From Fibrobacter sp. (lineage in GTDB: Bacteria; Fibrobacterota; Fibrobacteria; Fibrobacterales; Fibrobacteraceae): a stretch of DNA of 64,000 nucleotides. The position numbers and the translations under genes are program-made. The DNA lies in contig JAGCGO010000066.1 in NCBI GenBank assembly GCA_017649565.1, forward strand, positions 52,756 to 116,755, written 5' to 3'. Positions 35,305 through 45,169 of the stretch are shown here, piece by piece (the stretch's first letter is position 1; every line of letters starts with the position of its first letter). The notes under the pieces are model-generated. The model ran no database searches. It was not told the origin of the DNA and worked only from the letters and a program-made list of their open reading frames with translations.

Positions 35305-38300
35305 GTGAAGGACCACGTTTTTGTCAGTGATGGTTTGAGTCAACAAGCTCGCTCGTTCAAAGAGCTAGCGAAAGGTTTTGTCGCGGTCAACGACATGACC
35401 ATGCAGCAGTTGCTTGAAAAAATCTGCGAATACGAAGAGCAACACGATTGTCCCCTGGTCATTAAGAAAAAAGATATTCCAAGCCTTGTGAAAGCCATCG
35501 AATCGGAAGATGGCTACACGGAACCCGCTGCTGCAATTTACGTAATCTTCGCCAAACTGCTGGAACGCATCCAAGAACGTCTAAACGAACTCCCGGAACG
35601 TCGTATCGAATTTTATTTCCGCAAGATTCTCGGCGAAAGTGGAAACGCAGCTCACGGGGATCACGCCCATGTGATTATCCCCGTAGAACTGAAGGATTTC
35701 AACTACAGGCTACCCAAAGGAACACGCTTTACGGCGGGCAAGAACGAAGACGGCGAACTCATTCAATTCGAATCCGTGACGGATGTAAATTTAAACGACA
35801 CCCAAGTAGAAAAAATTTATACCCTAGCCGTTCCCGACGACTGCGTTCCCATAATTACAGAGGTTCCCGTCTATACGCCGGAGCAGGCGCTAGAAAGTAA
35901 GGATCTTGTACCTTATCCGCTATTCGGCTTCACGCGATCGGGTGACCGTGTGACAAGTTCGCGATATGCAAAAGTCGGGTTTGCATTGTCTTCGCGGTTG
36001 CTCTACCTGAACGATGGCATCCGACGCATCAAGGTAAAGCTGTTCTTTGAAGAAGAGACTGTCAAGGGAACTCTTCTGGAAAAGGGACAAAGTCCTGATT
36101 TGTTCCTCAAGACATTTGCGAGCACATTCCATCTCTCCTTTACAACGGCAGACGGCTGGTACGAAGCCGAAGGCTATCAACTGGAATCATGCGTACTCGA
36201 CCCGAATTACGAGCCCAACTGTATCGGCTTTACAGTGCAACTTCCTGAGATGGCGCCGCCCATTGCAAACTGCGATCCGTCTATTCACGGCAAGAATTAT
36301 GCAATGAGCAACCCAGCCATGCGTATCATTGTCTCTTCCACCATCTCCTACAATCCCTGGAACATATTGAGGAGGTTGAGACTCCGCGAAGTAAAGTTGC
36401 AAACCAAAGTGACGGGGTGCCGAAACATCGTGCTCAGTAACGATATCGGGCCGCTTTCCATGACAGCCCCGATACAACCGTTCGGCCCCCTGCCTGCCAT
36501 AGGGAACTCGCTCATCATAGGCTGCGAAGAAATCCGTGGAAAGCGGCTTTCGGCCTTTGAAATCCATGGAAACTGGCGTGGACTGCCCAATACGCGGAAT
36601 TTCTGTGATTGGTACAAGCATTATCCCGGCGCTCCGCTTACGCGAGATTTCAAGGTGTCGGTTTCAGCATTGCTCGGCGGCCTTTGGCATCCATCCAGCA
36701 CACAAGCGCCTGTATTCCACGACCTGTTCAGTTCTACTCCGGACAGCATTTCGGACAAATTCTCCATTTCCTGCGATAGTGTTCTTGGGGGAATATCGTT
36801 CCGGCAGAAATACGATGCCGAAAACTTTGAATTTTCGCCAAGTTCACGCGACGGATTTTTCAAAGTGAAACTCGTAGCGCCAGAAAAAGCCTTCTTGCAC
36901 CAGGAATATTCAAAAGTCCTTTGCGGGAGCCTGATGCAACAGGCGGTCAAAAAAAATCTTGGTACGGGTTTGGAACTGCCGAATCAGCCGTACACGCCGG
37001 AACTGGAAAATCTTTCCGTCAGTTATACGGCATCTGCCGAAATCAAGTTGAGACAAACCGATCATAGCGATGGCGAAATCCGGTTCCTGCGCCCGTGGGG
37101 AATCAGCAAAAAGAACCATCTGCGGCTTCAAGGAGGTGCGCTCTTTTTGGGACTCTCGCCGAGCGTAGCAGGAAAGAACGTCAATCTGTATTTCCAGATG
37201 AACCGAGATTCCGACAATATCTACGAAGAAGAGAACATTGGATTTATCTGGTCGTACCTGACCACAAACGGCTGGACAAAAATTCCCGCGGACAGCATTC
37301 TGTACAATACGACCGCAAACTTTACGACATCTGGAATCGTTTCTCTTGTACTGCCCAAGGAATTCGAATCGGACTCTCCGTTGATGCAGCAGAATCTTTA
37401 CTGGCTCAGGCTAGAGCCTCAAGGAAACTGGCGCCACTGCAGCCGACTCTTTTCGATTTATGCGCAAGCCGTGGAAGTGGTCCGTTGTGCAGGTTTCGGA
37501 CAGAAGAAGAACTTTAACCATTGCAAGCCGGGAAGCATCAACGAACTGGAACAGAGCATCGGTGGTCTTTCGAAGGTGTTCCAGCTAGAAGAAACTTTTG
37601 GCGGGGAACCCGAAGAAGATGCAGATGAAATGCACACTCGCGTTGCCGAATACCTATACCACCGCAACCGTGTATTGACCGCAAGGGATTGCGAACGCAT
37701 GATTCTGGAGGAATTTCCTGAAGTTCATCTGGTCAAGTGCTTTGCCGGCCTGAGTCCCGAAAAACCGGACGTCCCAAGTCCAGGACAGATGCTCGTTGTT
37801 CCTGTGGCTCCCCTTTACAACGATGGCCGCCGCATGTGGGATTCCCACTTAAGCGGAATGACCTTGGAGAACATAAGAGTATTCCTAAAGCAGCGAACTT
37901 CGGCTTTTTCAAAAATTGTGGTCATCAACCCGCAATTCGAAAAAATACAGGTGCGTTGCAACATAGACTTTGTCGACGATACCGACGAGGGTGAACAGCT
38001 CCTGAAATTGAACGAACAAATCAACGAATACCTTTCTCCTTGGAACAGCGACCGCGCATCCCAATTTTTCGGCAGGACGCTTGACAAGGAGCGCCTATTG
38101 ATGTACATCCAGAGTTTGCCCTATATTGAGACCGTACACGATTTTTCTGTACTCCGCATCAGTTCCAGGGACCATAGCAACTACAGCATGGAAGAATCCG
38201 GAGAAAATAACGGAGACCGGATTCGCGGCTCATATCCCTGGAGTATTCTCACTCCTATGAAAAAACATTTTATCAACGTCGTTACAAAGGCAGAAGATTT

Positions 38301-38376
38301 CCGCGACATCACAGTCGGTTACGGCGATCTCGAAGTCGGCTCCACCTTTATTATCCAGAGGAAAAACAATGTCTAA
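35305..38376 (+). CDS. Baseplate wedge protein (baseplate-J-like, Pvc11-like), 1023 aa
   Basis: A GTG start with AAGGGAA upstream. The protein has the scale and layout of Pvc11: an N-terminal domain, beta-rich inserts, and a C-terminal region including ETFGGEPEEDADEMHTRVAE, YLYHRNRVLTARDCERMILE and FPEVHLVKCF, the signature of large baseplate-J components. It builds the wedge with the downstream Pvc12-like protein. The end overlaps the next gene by 8 bases. Confidence 0.92.
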   Translation: MKDHVFVSDGLSQQARSFKELAKGFVAVNDMTMQQLLEKICEYEEQHDCPLVIKKKDIPSLVKAIESEDGYTEPAAAIYVIFAKLLERIQERLNELPERRIEFYFRKILGESGNAAHGDHAHVIIPVELKDFNYRLPKGTRFTAGKNEDGELIQFESVTDVNLNDTQVEKIYTLAVPDDCVPIITEVPVYTPEQALESKDLVPYPLFGFTRSGDRVTSSRYAKVGFALSSRLLYLNDGIRRIKVKLFFEEETVKGTLLEKGQSPDLFLKTFASTFHLSFTTADGWYEAEGYQLESCVLDPNYEPNCIGFTVQLPEMAPPIANCDPSIHGKNYAMSNPAMRIIVSSTISYNPWNILRRLRLREVKLQTKVTGCRNIVLSNDIGPLSMTAPIQPFGPLPAIGNSLIIGCEEIRGKRLSAFEIHGNWRGLPNTRNFCDWYKHYPGAPLTRDFKVSVSALLGGLWHPSSTQAPVFHDLFSSTPDSISDKFSISCDSVLGGISFRQKYDAENFEFSPSSRDGFFKVKLVAPEKAFLHQEYSKVLCGSLMQQAVKKNLGTGLELPNQPYTPELENLSVSYTASAEIKLRQTDHSDGEIRFLRPWGISKKNHLRLQGGALFLGLSPSVAGKNVNLYFQMNRDSDNIYEEENIGFIWSYLTTNGWTKIPADSILYNTTANFTTSGIVSLVLPKEFESDSPLMQQNLYWLRLEPQGNWRHCSRLFSIYAQAVEVVRCAGFGQKKNFNHCKPGSINELEQSIGGLSKVFQLEETFGGEPEEDADEMHTRVAEYLYHRNRVLTARDCERMILEEFPEVHLVKCFAGLSPEKPDVPSPGQMLVVPVAPLYNDGRRMWDSHLSGMTLENIRVFLKQRTSAFSKIVVINPQFEKIQVRCNIDFVDDTDEGEQLLKLNEQINEYLSPWNSDRASQFFGRTLDKERLLMYIQSLPYIETVHDFSVLRISSRDHSNYSMEESGENNGDRIRGSYPWSILTPMKKHFINVVTKAEDFRDITVGYGDLEVGSTFIIQRKNNV

Positions 38377-39154
38377 GTTAAACCGTTCGCTTTTGAAAAA
38401 CCGGTTCAAGGCCGGGCAGATGCCTTGCGAAGAAGACTTTATCGACCTTATCGATTCCATGGTAAACGTAGAAGAGGAGGGCATCGAAAAAACTCGTGAA
38501 ACCGGGCTCAAGATTTCGCAAATCACGGATTCCGGAAAGCTGATGAGTTTTTACGAGAATTCCACCGAAGGCCAGCCGTTATGGCAAGCCGAAGTGCGCA
38601 TGGATACCAACGAAAACCAGAGCGGGTTCCATCTGAGCACACCCAGCATCGACACGGCATCGAGCGTACTTTCGCTGGTGGGATCGCTGCCCGATAGCGA
38701 CAAGGAATCTTTTGGCGTAGGCATCGGGACACGAGAACCCGAATGCGAACTGGATGTTCATGGCATTGTCGCTTCGTCGGGTCGCCTCGGCAAGGAAAAT
38801 GGAAAATTCAAAGTCCCCACCGACGGGAAGTGGCATGATATTACTGAAGAAATGAGCGGTTGCCAGGCCTTTGAAATTATGGCAGGAGCCGGTGGGCAAG
38901 AAGACGAGGGACGTTTTGCGTTGACCCACGCCATCGCACTGAACGTATTCCACGGACATACGAAAATAAGAAAGACGCAGTCGTACTACGGCGGGCGAGG
39001 TTCGCGAATAGATGTTCGGTGGGCTTCAGGAAGTGACAAGTACAAATTCAAATTGCAACTGCGCGTCCATTGCGCTTACAAGGACGGATCGTTCGTGCGT
39101 TACCGTCTGACAAAACTTTGGTACGACAACTTCATGGAAACGACTCTTGATTAA
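38369..39154 (+). CDS. Putative fibre/adhesin-like eCIS protein, 261 aa
   Basis: The N-terminal helix (NRSLLKNRFKAGQMPCEEDF) resembles docking segments of tail-fibre proteins. ECELDVHGIVASSGRLG is the turn found just before fibre-tip domains. The C-terminal half (TDGKWHDITEEMSGCQAFEI; TKIRKTQSYYGGRGSRIDVR; RLTKLWYD) looks like a compact beta-sandwich. Located between Pvc11 and Pvc12, it may be the receptor-binding or baseplate-decorating protein. It overlaps both neighbours by 8 bases. Family assignment is tentative. Confidence 0.65.
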   Translation: MSKLNRSLLKNRFKAGQMPCEEDFIDLIDSMVNVEEEGIEKTRETGLKISQITDSGKLMSFYENSTEGQPLWQAEVRMDTNENQSGFHLSTPSIDTASSVLSLVGSLPDSDKESFGVGIGTREPECELDVHGIVASSGRLGKENGKFKVPTDGKWHDITEEMSGCQAFEIMAGAGGQEDEGRFALTHAIALNVFHGHTKIRKTQSYYGGRGSRIDVRWASGSDKYKFKLQLRVHCAYKDGSFVRYRLTKLWYDNFMETTLD

Positions 39155-40436
39155 GCAGCTTAAAAAGATTACGGAGCCGCAAGAGCTGGACTACGAGACC
39201 CTTCGCCTCGAAAGTATCCGTCTTGTCCAAAAACTGTGCGGAAACGTCTGGACGGATTTCAACCCGCATGATCCAGGTATTACCATCCTGGAGCAGATTA
39301 TCTTTGCGCTGACCGATTTGGGTTACAAGAGCGGATTTGACATCGAGACATTCCTGTCCCAAGCGGAAGGCAATATTGACTATGCTCACGAGGCACTGTA
39401 TACTCGTGAACAAATCATGCAGCAGTTCCCCGTGACCGTCAAGGATTACGAGCGGTTCTTTGAAACAAAACTCGGCGTGGATCGAGTCGACTTCCACGTG
39501 GATGCCCCAGGGATTTACTCCGTACGCCTTTGGCCGGCAATGAACTCCACGGAATCAAAGGAGTCCCTGCTAAAGCGCTTTGCTTCGCTCTGGGGTGATT
39601 GGCGTTGTCTCGGTGAAAAAGTCGCGGACGTAACGATAGAAACCGAGAACGCAGACCCCATCCGTCACCAATACGACATTACATTCAAGATAGAGGAAAT
39701 GGCCACGCCCGATATCCCGAAAGGAGTTTCCTGCAACTTTTTGGATTTCTTTCCGCTCATCGAGCAGTTCCCCTCAATTTACCGTTACGGACGCAGCGCT
39801 ACAGAACTCAAGAAGTACCTGGAACCGATTGAGCATATCTTCATGATCTTTTTGCAGGCGATGCAGGATTTTGCAGACATGTTCTCGATACGTGCGCTAA
39901 AGACCGATCTAAAGCACTACAACCAAATCCTGAATCAGATGCTCGCCATGTACGGAGTCGAGTTCCCCGATGCGCTATTCCTGCTGATGCACGAAGCCGA
40001 CGAAGCGAACGAACGAGTTCCCTACCACAACCTGCTACGCGCCAAGGTGCGCTATTTGCGCCACCTGCCCGAACTTCACTTGCACCGCTGCGGCAAATGG
40101 TGGAAACGCAGAATCGAAATAATGCTCGGTATTGGCACGTCCAGCGAAAATCTGTCTTCCCAGATGCACGCGTTAGACGGGATATTTATCGAAAACGGTT
40201 TCGGCAAGATTTTCGTGGTTTGGTCTAAGGAGAGCCCGTTTACCGACACGGCCGAAAAAAGGGACGGCATCGAACGCTTTATACGCGACGAACTCCCCGC
40301 TCACCTGGTTCCTGTTTTTTACTGGGTGTCGCCCGAAGAATCCCTAGCTTTTTTGCAGAGTGCCGAAAGCACGCAGACAGCTCAAGAATGGCTCAAAGAA
40401 CATGAAAACTATGTTTCGGGGGCACTGTGGCTATGA
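39147..40436 (+). CDS. Baseplate component (Pvc12-like), 429 aa
   Basis: The N-terminal WTDFNPHDPGITILEQIIFA and LTDLGYKSGFDIETFL are the hallmark of the second baseplate-J-like protein of eCIS loci. The start is a TTG inside the end of the previous gene; no in-frame ATG is available until well inside the conserved region, and GGAAACG supplies a weak SD. The C-terminal ~200 residues are helical and may be specific to this lineage. It is coupled to the tape-measure gene by overlap. Confidence 0.85.
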   Translation: MIKQLKKITEPQELDYETLRLESIRLVQKLCGNVWTDFNPHDPGITILEQIIFALTDLGYKSGFDIETFLSQAEGNIDYAHEALYTREQIMQQFPVTVKDYERFFETKLGVDRVDFHVDAPGIYSVRLWPAMNSTESKESLLKRFASLWGDWRCLGEKVADVTIETENADPIRHQYDITFKIEEMATPDIPKGVSCNFLDFFPLIEQFPSIYRYGRSATELKKYLEPIEHIFMIFLQAMQDFADMFSIRALKTDLKHYNQILNQMLAMYGVEFPDALFLLMHEADEANERVPYHNLLRAKVRYLRHLPELHLHRCGKWWKRRIEIMLGIGTSSENLSSQMHALDGIFIENGFGKIFVVWSKESPFTDTAEKRDGIERFIRDELPAHLVPVFYWVSPEESLAFLQSAESTQTAQEWLKEHENYVSGALWL

Positions 40437-41491
40437 CGCAATTGAATCGCATCGGTGACATGACTCTGAACTTGACCTGCGACAATGCCGAGCAGGCCAG
40501 CCAGATAGAAAACAGGCTTTACGATTTTGCACGCAACGACCTGATGAATGCATTGGATCGTTCCTTGGACTCGTTTGTCAGTGAAGACGAAGACATAATT
40601 TTCGATGACATTTCCATAGACCTTGGGACTGTCCCTGAGCATGATGCCTTCGGGCATATTGTCCAACGGCTGGTACAGCAACTCACGACCACCATTCGCG
40701 AGCGCCTTCTCAAAAAACAATGTACCCCTGTCGCAAAGATATTGCAGGACACTTGCGGGCAGCGCCTGACACTAGAGAAATCGACGATGCTCGAAAAGAC
40801 AATCAACAACTGTGTCGAGGAATGGTGCAAGGAACATGTGGAAGAAAAATTTGACCCGCTGCATGTTGCCGAGGTAATCCTGAAGCGTGTACAGGCTGAA
40901 AATCCCGGACTTGATATCCGCCAAATCGCATGCAGTGTTTTCGAGAGTCTGAAAAAGCTCGGGGAGAAAAAGCCGAGCACACCTACAGCGCGGCCCCCCA
41001 AGGCGGGAGACTGCGGCATTGTGCTGATTGCTCCCTACATATCCATGCTCCTCGAAAAGGCCGGTTGTGCAAAGGCGGGCATTTTCATAGACGATGAAAG
41101 CAAGAAACTGGCCGTCGCACTCCTGAACTACACCGTATTCGGTAGTTACGAACCGCCCAAGACAGAAAAGTCGATAGTGCAACTGCTTTGCGGATTCGAT
41201 GCCGGGGAAAAACTTGCGGAACTGCCCGCAATTTCGGACGACCTGAAAGCGCTGGCAAACAGCCTGCTTGACGGAGTCGTTGCGAACTGGGGTGCACTCG
41301 GCCACACAAGTGCCGACGGGCTCCGCGCCTCGTTCTTGATCCGCCAGGGTATTCTGGACAATGGCGAAGATGGCTTCACGCTCTCGGTAGAAAACTCGGC
41401 ATACGACATGTTGCTTGACAAACTTCCATGGGGATATTCCACCGTGAAACTCTCCTGGATGAAATCCCCCCTGCACGTTAAATGGCGATAG
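40433..41491 (+). CDS. CIS tape-measure protein (Pvc14-like), 352 aa
   Basis: The C-terminal domain matches the CIS tape-measure family: IVLIAPYISMLLEKAG, AVALLNYTVFGSYEPP, VQLLCGFDAGEKL, TSADGLRASFLIRQGIL and YDMLLDKLPWGYSTVKLSWM. The N-terminal part (LDRSLDSFVSEDEDIIFDDI) matches the family's conserved opening strand. The region between the two is short, which implies a short particle. The ATG at 40433 overlaps the previous stop (ATGA-type coupling). Confidence 0.88.
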   Translation: MTQLNRIGDMTLNLTCDNAEQASQIENRLYDFARNDLMNALDRSLDSFVSEDEDIIFDDISIDLGTVPEHDAFGHIVQRLVQQLTTTIRERLLKKQCTPVAKILQDTCGQRLTLEKSTMLEKTINNCVEEWCKEHVEEKFDPLHVAEVILKRVQAENPGLDIRQIACSVFESLKKLGEKKPSTPTARPPKAGDCGIVLIAPYISMLLEKAGCAKAGIFIDDESKKLAVALLNYTVFGSYEPPKTEKSIVQLLCGFDAGEKLAELPAISDDLKALANSLLDGVVANWGALGHTSADGLRASFLIRQGILDNGEDGFTLSVENSAYDMLLDKLPWGYSTVKLSWMKSPLHVKWR

Positions 41492-41499
41492 AGGTGAAC

Positions 41500-42834
41500 A
41501 TGGAAGAGACTCTCAAGAATGAAATCGATTGGTGCCGGCAAATTATTGACCTGCGTTTCGAGCAATATTTTTGCTCCGAAGATGACGAGCGCAAAATGCT
41601 GGACGTGCGGCAATGTCTCCCGCCCGAACTGGATTCTACTTCGCCCTACGGAGAAATCGTCACGCGCATGCAGCTCGGATTTGACGAAAGGCTAGTGCTC
41701 ACGCTCGCGCTGCTACCTCACCTGTGCCCACAGGCGCTTGACTCATTTTTCTTGAACAACAAGCTGCTTGGCAGACCCTATACGGAATTTGGCGGATGGC
41801 ACAGCAAAAGCCATTCAGGTTTTTTGCCCACCTGCGAAACGGCGCTCTTCTTACTCGCCGGCAACGACCTTTCGCGACGCCTGCAAGTAATGCGGCTATT
41901 CGATAACGACCATAGGCTAATCTCGGAACGCGTGTTGCAACTCGAATACGGTGAGCCCGGCGAACCCAGAAACTCGGCGGCGCTCCGCATATCCTCGGAA
42001 TACCTGGAATACTTCACCACCGGTGTGCAGAACAAGCCCGACTACAGCATGCATTTTCCGGCAAAACGTATCACGTCGCGCCTGGAATGGGAAGACCTAG
42101 TCCTTGCAGACACTACGAGGCGGGAAGTCGACCAGCTCATTGCCTGGATTGGGCACTCCGACGAAGTCCTGGACGGATTTGGATTACGCAAGAATCTAAA
42201 GAACGGCTACCGCGTGCTCTTCTATGGTCCCCCGGGCACCGGCAAGACGCTGACCGCGACACTCATTGGCAAAAAGATGGGAATGGATGTGTACCGCGTG
42301 GACCTTTCGCAAGTCATTTCCAAGTACATCGGCGAAACCGAGAAGAACTTGTCCAACATCTTTGACCAGGCCGAATGCCACAACTGGATTCTGTTCTTCG
42401 ACGAGGCGGATTCCCTCTTTGGCGCAAGGACTCAGGCGAACAATTCCAATGACCGTGCGGCCAATCAGGAAATATCGTACCTGTTGCAGCGCGTGGAAGA
42501 CTTCCCGGGCATCGTCATCTTGGCGAGCAACCTGAAATCAAACATTGACGAGGCATTTTCACGAAGATTCCAGAGCACTGTGTATTTCCCCATGCCCGAG
42601 CCGGAAGAGCGCCTAACTCTCTGGAAAAACATTTTCGAAAAGACGGATGTCGACAACCGAGAAGAAAATTTTGAATACTTCGCCGAAAATTATGAACTTG
42701 CCGGAGGCGCGCTCACCAACGTGGCACGCTATGCGGCCATTTCGGCACTCATAGACAATAGAAAGAAAATAAACAAACAGGATTTACTGGAAGGTCTTTC
42801 CAAGGAATTGCAAAAAGAAGGAAAGGGATTATGA
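41500..42834 (+). CDS. AAA+ ATPase of the eCIS (Pvc15-like), 444 aa
   Basis: Walker A GPPGTGKT spans residues 243-250. Walker B ILFFDEADSLFG has Asp301/Glu302. Sensor (ILASNLKSNIDEAFSRRFQS) and Arg finger follow. The N-terminal ~200 residues are the eCIS-specific domain. Pvc15-type ATPases act in particle assembly or cargo loading. AGAGGTG lies just before the ATG at 41500, making it preferable to the ATG at 41482. The stop overlaps the next ATG (ATGA). Confidence 0.93.
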   Translation: MEETLKNEIDWCRQIIDLRFEQYFCSEDDERKMLDVRQCLPPELDSTSPYGEIVTRMQLGFDERLVLTLALLPHLCPQALDSFFLNNKLLGRPYTEFGGWHSKSHSGFLPTCETALFLLAGNDLSRRLQVMRLFDNDHRLISERVLQLEYGEPGEPRNSAALRISSEYLEYFTTGVQNKPDYSMHFPAKRITSRLEWEDLVLADTTRREVDQLIAWIGHSDEVLDGFGLRKNLKNGYRVLFYGPPGTGKTLTATLIGKKMGMDVYRVDLSQVISKYIGETEKNLSNIFDQAECHNWILFFDEADSLFGARTQANNSNDRAANQEISYLLQRVEDFPGIVILASNLKSNIDEAFSRRFQSTVYFPMPEPEERLTLWKNIFEKTDVDNREENFEYFAENYELAGGALTNVARYAAISALIDNRKKINKQDLLEGLSKELQKEGKGL

Positions 42835-45062
42835 TGAAAGCTATTCAATATGTTGCATTGTGTGTCCTGGCTGTATTCACCACCACTGCATTCGCAGACA
42901 TATGCGAGTTCTGTACGTACGAAGTGACCGCCGAGAATATCGAAAAGTATATCACGGAAGATAAGCTCAAGGATACTACGGCCGTTTTTGAAATACTCGA
43001 CAAGTACACCAACTGGCAGGCAGGAACCCGCGAAGACTTGATTGCACTGATGTCACAAGAAGTCCGCGACTATCCCGAATTTGCAAGGACCATCAACAAC
43101 TTTATCGCTATCGACCAGCGGGTCACAGAAAAGAAAAAAGCCACGCTGTGGGCGGACTCGATGATAGACAAGGTGTGGATTGACGAAAAAGCAATGAACA
43201 AGCTCAAGGAACAGCTGGTCCTGCAATTCCAGGGTGAACGGTTCTCGCCAATTATACTTGACTTCTTGAACAATCTGCAGGGAATCCGGTTCAACGATTC
43301 GCTCCTTGCGCACCGTTATGCACTGAGCATGTTGGCGGCATTCCTACGGGTCTGCGTTGACACAACGAATACCTACGCCATATACGATACGGTTTTTTGG
43401 AACGACAAGCAACTCGAGGAACTCGAGACATTTTCCATGCCCCTGCAACAGCAAGCCACGACGACAAATGCAAAAAAGAATGAGCCTCAAGAACCGGCGG
43501 CAATGCGCCTGCGCCACTATCTGAACAAGTATCGCGGGCGCCACTGTAGCGATGAGCGCTGGTATCACGTATTCTCCCGGCTTGATTCGCTCTATTTGGA
43601 ACTTTTTGCCAAGTCCGTCAACAAGACGACGCGTATAGCAGCAGATTTCGACGAGACAAAACCGATTCTTTGGAAAGGCAAAGGGTGCGGCTGCAGTCAC
43701 CAGGATCAGCTCAACGGCGAAGTGATCGGGATATACCCCTACTGGTTTGCAAGCGACACGACCAAGTGGATAAACTTCAGCGCAGTGACGCGCATCGCCT
43801 TTTACGCGATGTACGCCGATGGCGACGGGCAACTCCACATGCCCACGGGCATCCCTGCGCTCGCCTACCTGAGCAAGCCGGGCCATTCCGACTTCGTGGC
43901 CACGGCACACGAACACTTTGTCAAGATGGACTGGATTATCGGAAAGTCCGACTGGGCGGGATTCAAGACCCCCGAACAGCTCGAGACATTCTTCGCGAAC
44001 CTTTCGGACGAAATCGAGCAGCTGGTGAGCGTCAAGAATAACTCCATTTTCCAGCGCGTCGTGAACCGCTTGAGTTTTTCCGGCGACGACTACGGAAACC
44101 GCGGCGATGGCGCAACGCTGTTCTTCAGGAATTACCCCACCGATTCGGCATCGACGGCAATCTTCAACAACTTTTTCAGGAACCTGCACCTGAGACTGCG
44201 CGAGCACAACCCCAATGTGTTCCTGAACATGATGGTAAACCGGGTGGACCTCGCCGAAGACATCTACGCTTTTGCAAATGATACCGACAACGTCGACTTG
44301 CCGGGAGGAATTTACAGCTATGCGAATTTCCGCAAGATAATCACCGAGCCCGTGGCACAAAACGGGGCAAGGCCCGAAACCGATGAAATCATCGACAGCC
44401 TGACAAACCTGATGCTAGTGGTAACCGAGGAACCCGTCGGCCGCAGCAAGCGCCTGATTCACGACAACCTGAGCATGTACCTCAAGGGAGACGAGCGCCA
44501 CATCGTGCTGAAGGCAATCATACCCGTAATCTGGTTTGATGACCGCCAGTGGGAACAGCTCGGCGACGATGCCGCGTTTTTTAACGATAGCTACTACGGC
44601 CTGGCGGTGGCCCCGTTCGCGACAAACGAGGGCGCTGCCGAAATATGCGGGCCCTCCGGCGGAATCGGGATGTGCCTGACCAAGTTCTACAAGAAAGACG
44701 ACAAGGACATCACCTTCAGTTCGCAGGCGCGCTCGGCAGTCCCGTTCTTCTGCATGTACCGCTGGACTTTCAGGCTGATGAACACGGTGGTCTACTCGCT
44801 TGTAGTGCTGTTGCTGCTTGGCTACTTCGCCTCTTGCACCATCAGCGCATTCTTCAACAAGCACCTCGCCTTCTTTGTCGGGATTGTGGTGGTGCCGCCC
44901 GCATTCACCACGACCATGCTCGTGTTGTTCGACCCCGTAGCGTCATCGCTCGCGGGCGCATTCCGCTTCTTGCCCATCATTGTCCTGGTGCTCTCCGTGA
45001 TAGCCGTATCGCTGCTGAGAGTGTACCGCAACGCCGATCTACCCAAAAGGAATATCAAATAA
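42831..45062 (+). CDS. eCIS-linked exported GH18-like protein with C-terminal membrane helices, 743 aa
   Basis: A signal peptide (MMKAIQYVALCVLAVFTTTA, cut near FADIC) precedes a helical domain to about residue 290. A TIM-barrel-like region then opens with EVIGIYPYWFASDTTKWINF and VTRIAFYAMYADGDGQL, as in GH18 chitinase-like folds. The GH18 catalytic DxxDxDxE is not found; the corresponding segment reads GDGATLFFRNYP, so it is probably not a hydrolase. Three hydrophobic helices follow from about residue 650 to 735. It is translationally coupled to the ATPase gene. It may anchor the particle to the envelope or the wall, or aid release. Confidence 0.65.
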   Translation: MMKAIQYVALCVLAVFTTTAFADICEFCTYEVTAENIEKYITEDKLKDTTAVFEILDKYTNWQAGTREDLIALMSQEVRDYPEFARTINNFIAIDQRVTEKKKATLWADSMIDKVWIDEKAMNKLKEQLVLQFQGERFSPIILDFLNNLQGIRFNDSLLAHRYALSMLAAFLRVCVDTTNTYAIYDTVFWNDKQLEELETFSMPLQQQATTTNAKKNEPQEPAAMRLRHYLNKYRGRHCSDERWYHVFSRLDSLYLELFAKSVNKTTRIAADFDETKPILWKGKGCGCSHQDQLNGEVIGIYPYWFASDTTKWINFSAVTRIAFYAMYADGDGQLHMPTGIPALAYLSKPGHSDFVATAHEHFVKMDWIIGKSDWAGFKTPEQLETFFANLSDEIEQLVSVKNNSIFQRVVNRLSFSGDDYGNRGDGATLFFRNYPTDSASTAIFNNFFRNLHLRLREHNPNVFLNMMVNRVDLAEDIYAFANDTDNVDLPGGIYSYANFRKIITEPVAQNGARPETDEIIDSLTNLMLVVTEEPVGRSKRLIHDNLSMYLKGDERHIVLKAIIPVIWFDDRQWEQLGDDAAFFNDSYYGLAVAPFATNEGAAEICGPSGGIGMCLTKFYKKDDKDITFSSQARSAVPFFCMYRWTFRLMNTVVYSLVVLLLLGYFASCTISAFFNKHLAFFVGIVVVPPAFTTTMLVLFDPVASSLAGAFRFLPIIVLVLSVIAVSLLRVYRNADLPKRNIK

Positions 45063-45088
45063 CCATTTGTCAACCCCCGCATTTTCAA

Positions 45089-45136
45089 TTTGTCATCCCC
45101 GCGACCTGTGCTGAGCTTGCCGAAGCAAGGCGGGGA
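45089..45136. repeat. 48-bp direct repeat, copy 1 (REP-like hairpin)
   Basis: This is identical over 48 bp to 45447-45494. It contains TCCCCGC and GCGGGGA as outer arms, with a GAGCTTGCCGAAGC core. The two copies flank the leader-only gene at 45170. Confidence 0.9.
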
Positions 45137-45169
45137 TCTCCCCAGAAAAAAATTAACAGGAGAAAAAAA

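Noticed and set aside
28238..45062. Prophage or type VI secretion interpretation
   Set aside because: There is no capsid, portal, terminase, lysis or integrase gene, and no TssJLM membrane complex or ClpV. The DUF4255, DUF5908-like, CIS tape-measure and Pvc15-type ATPase genes are eCIS features.
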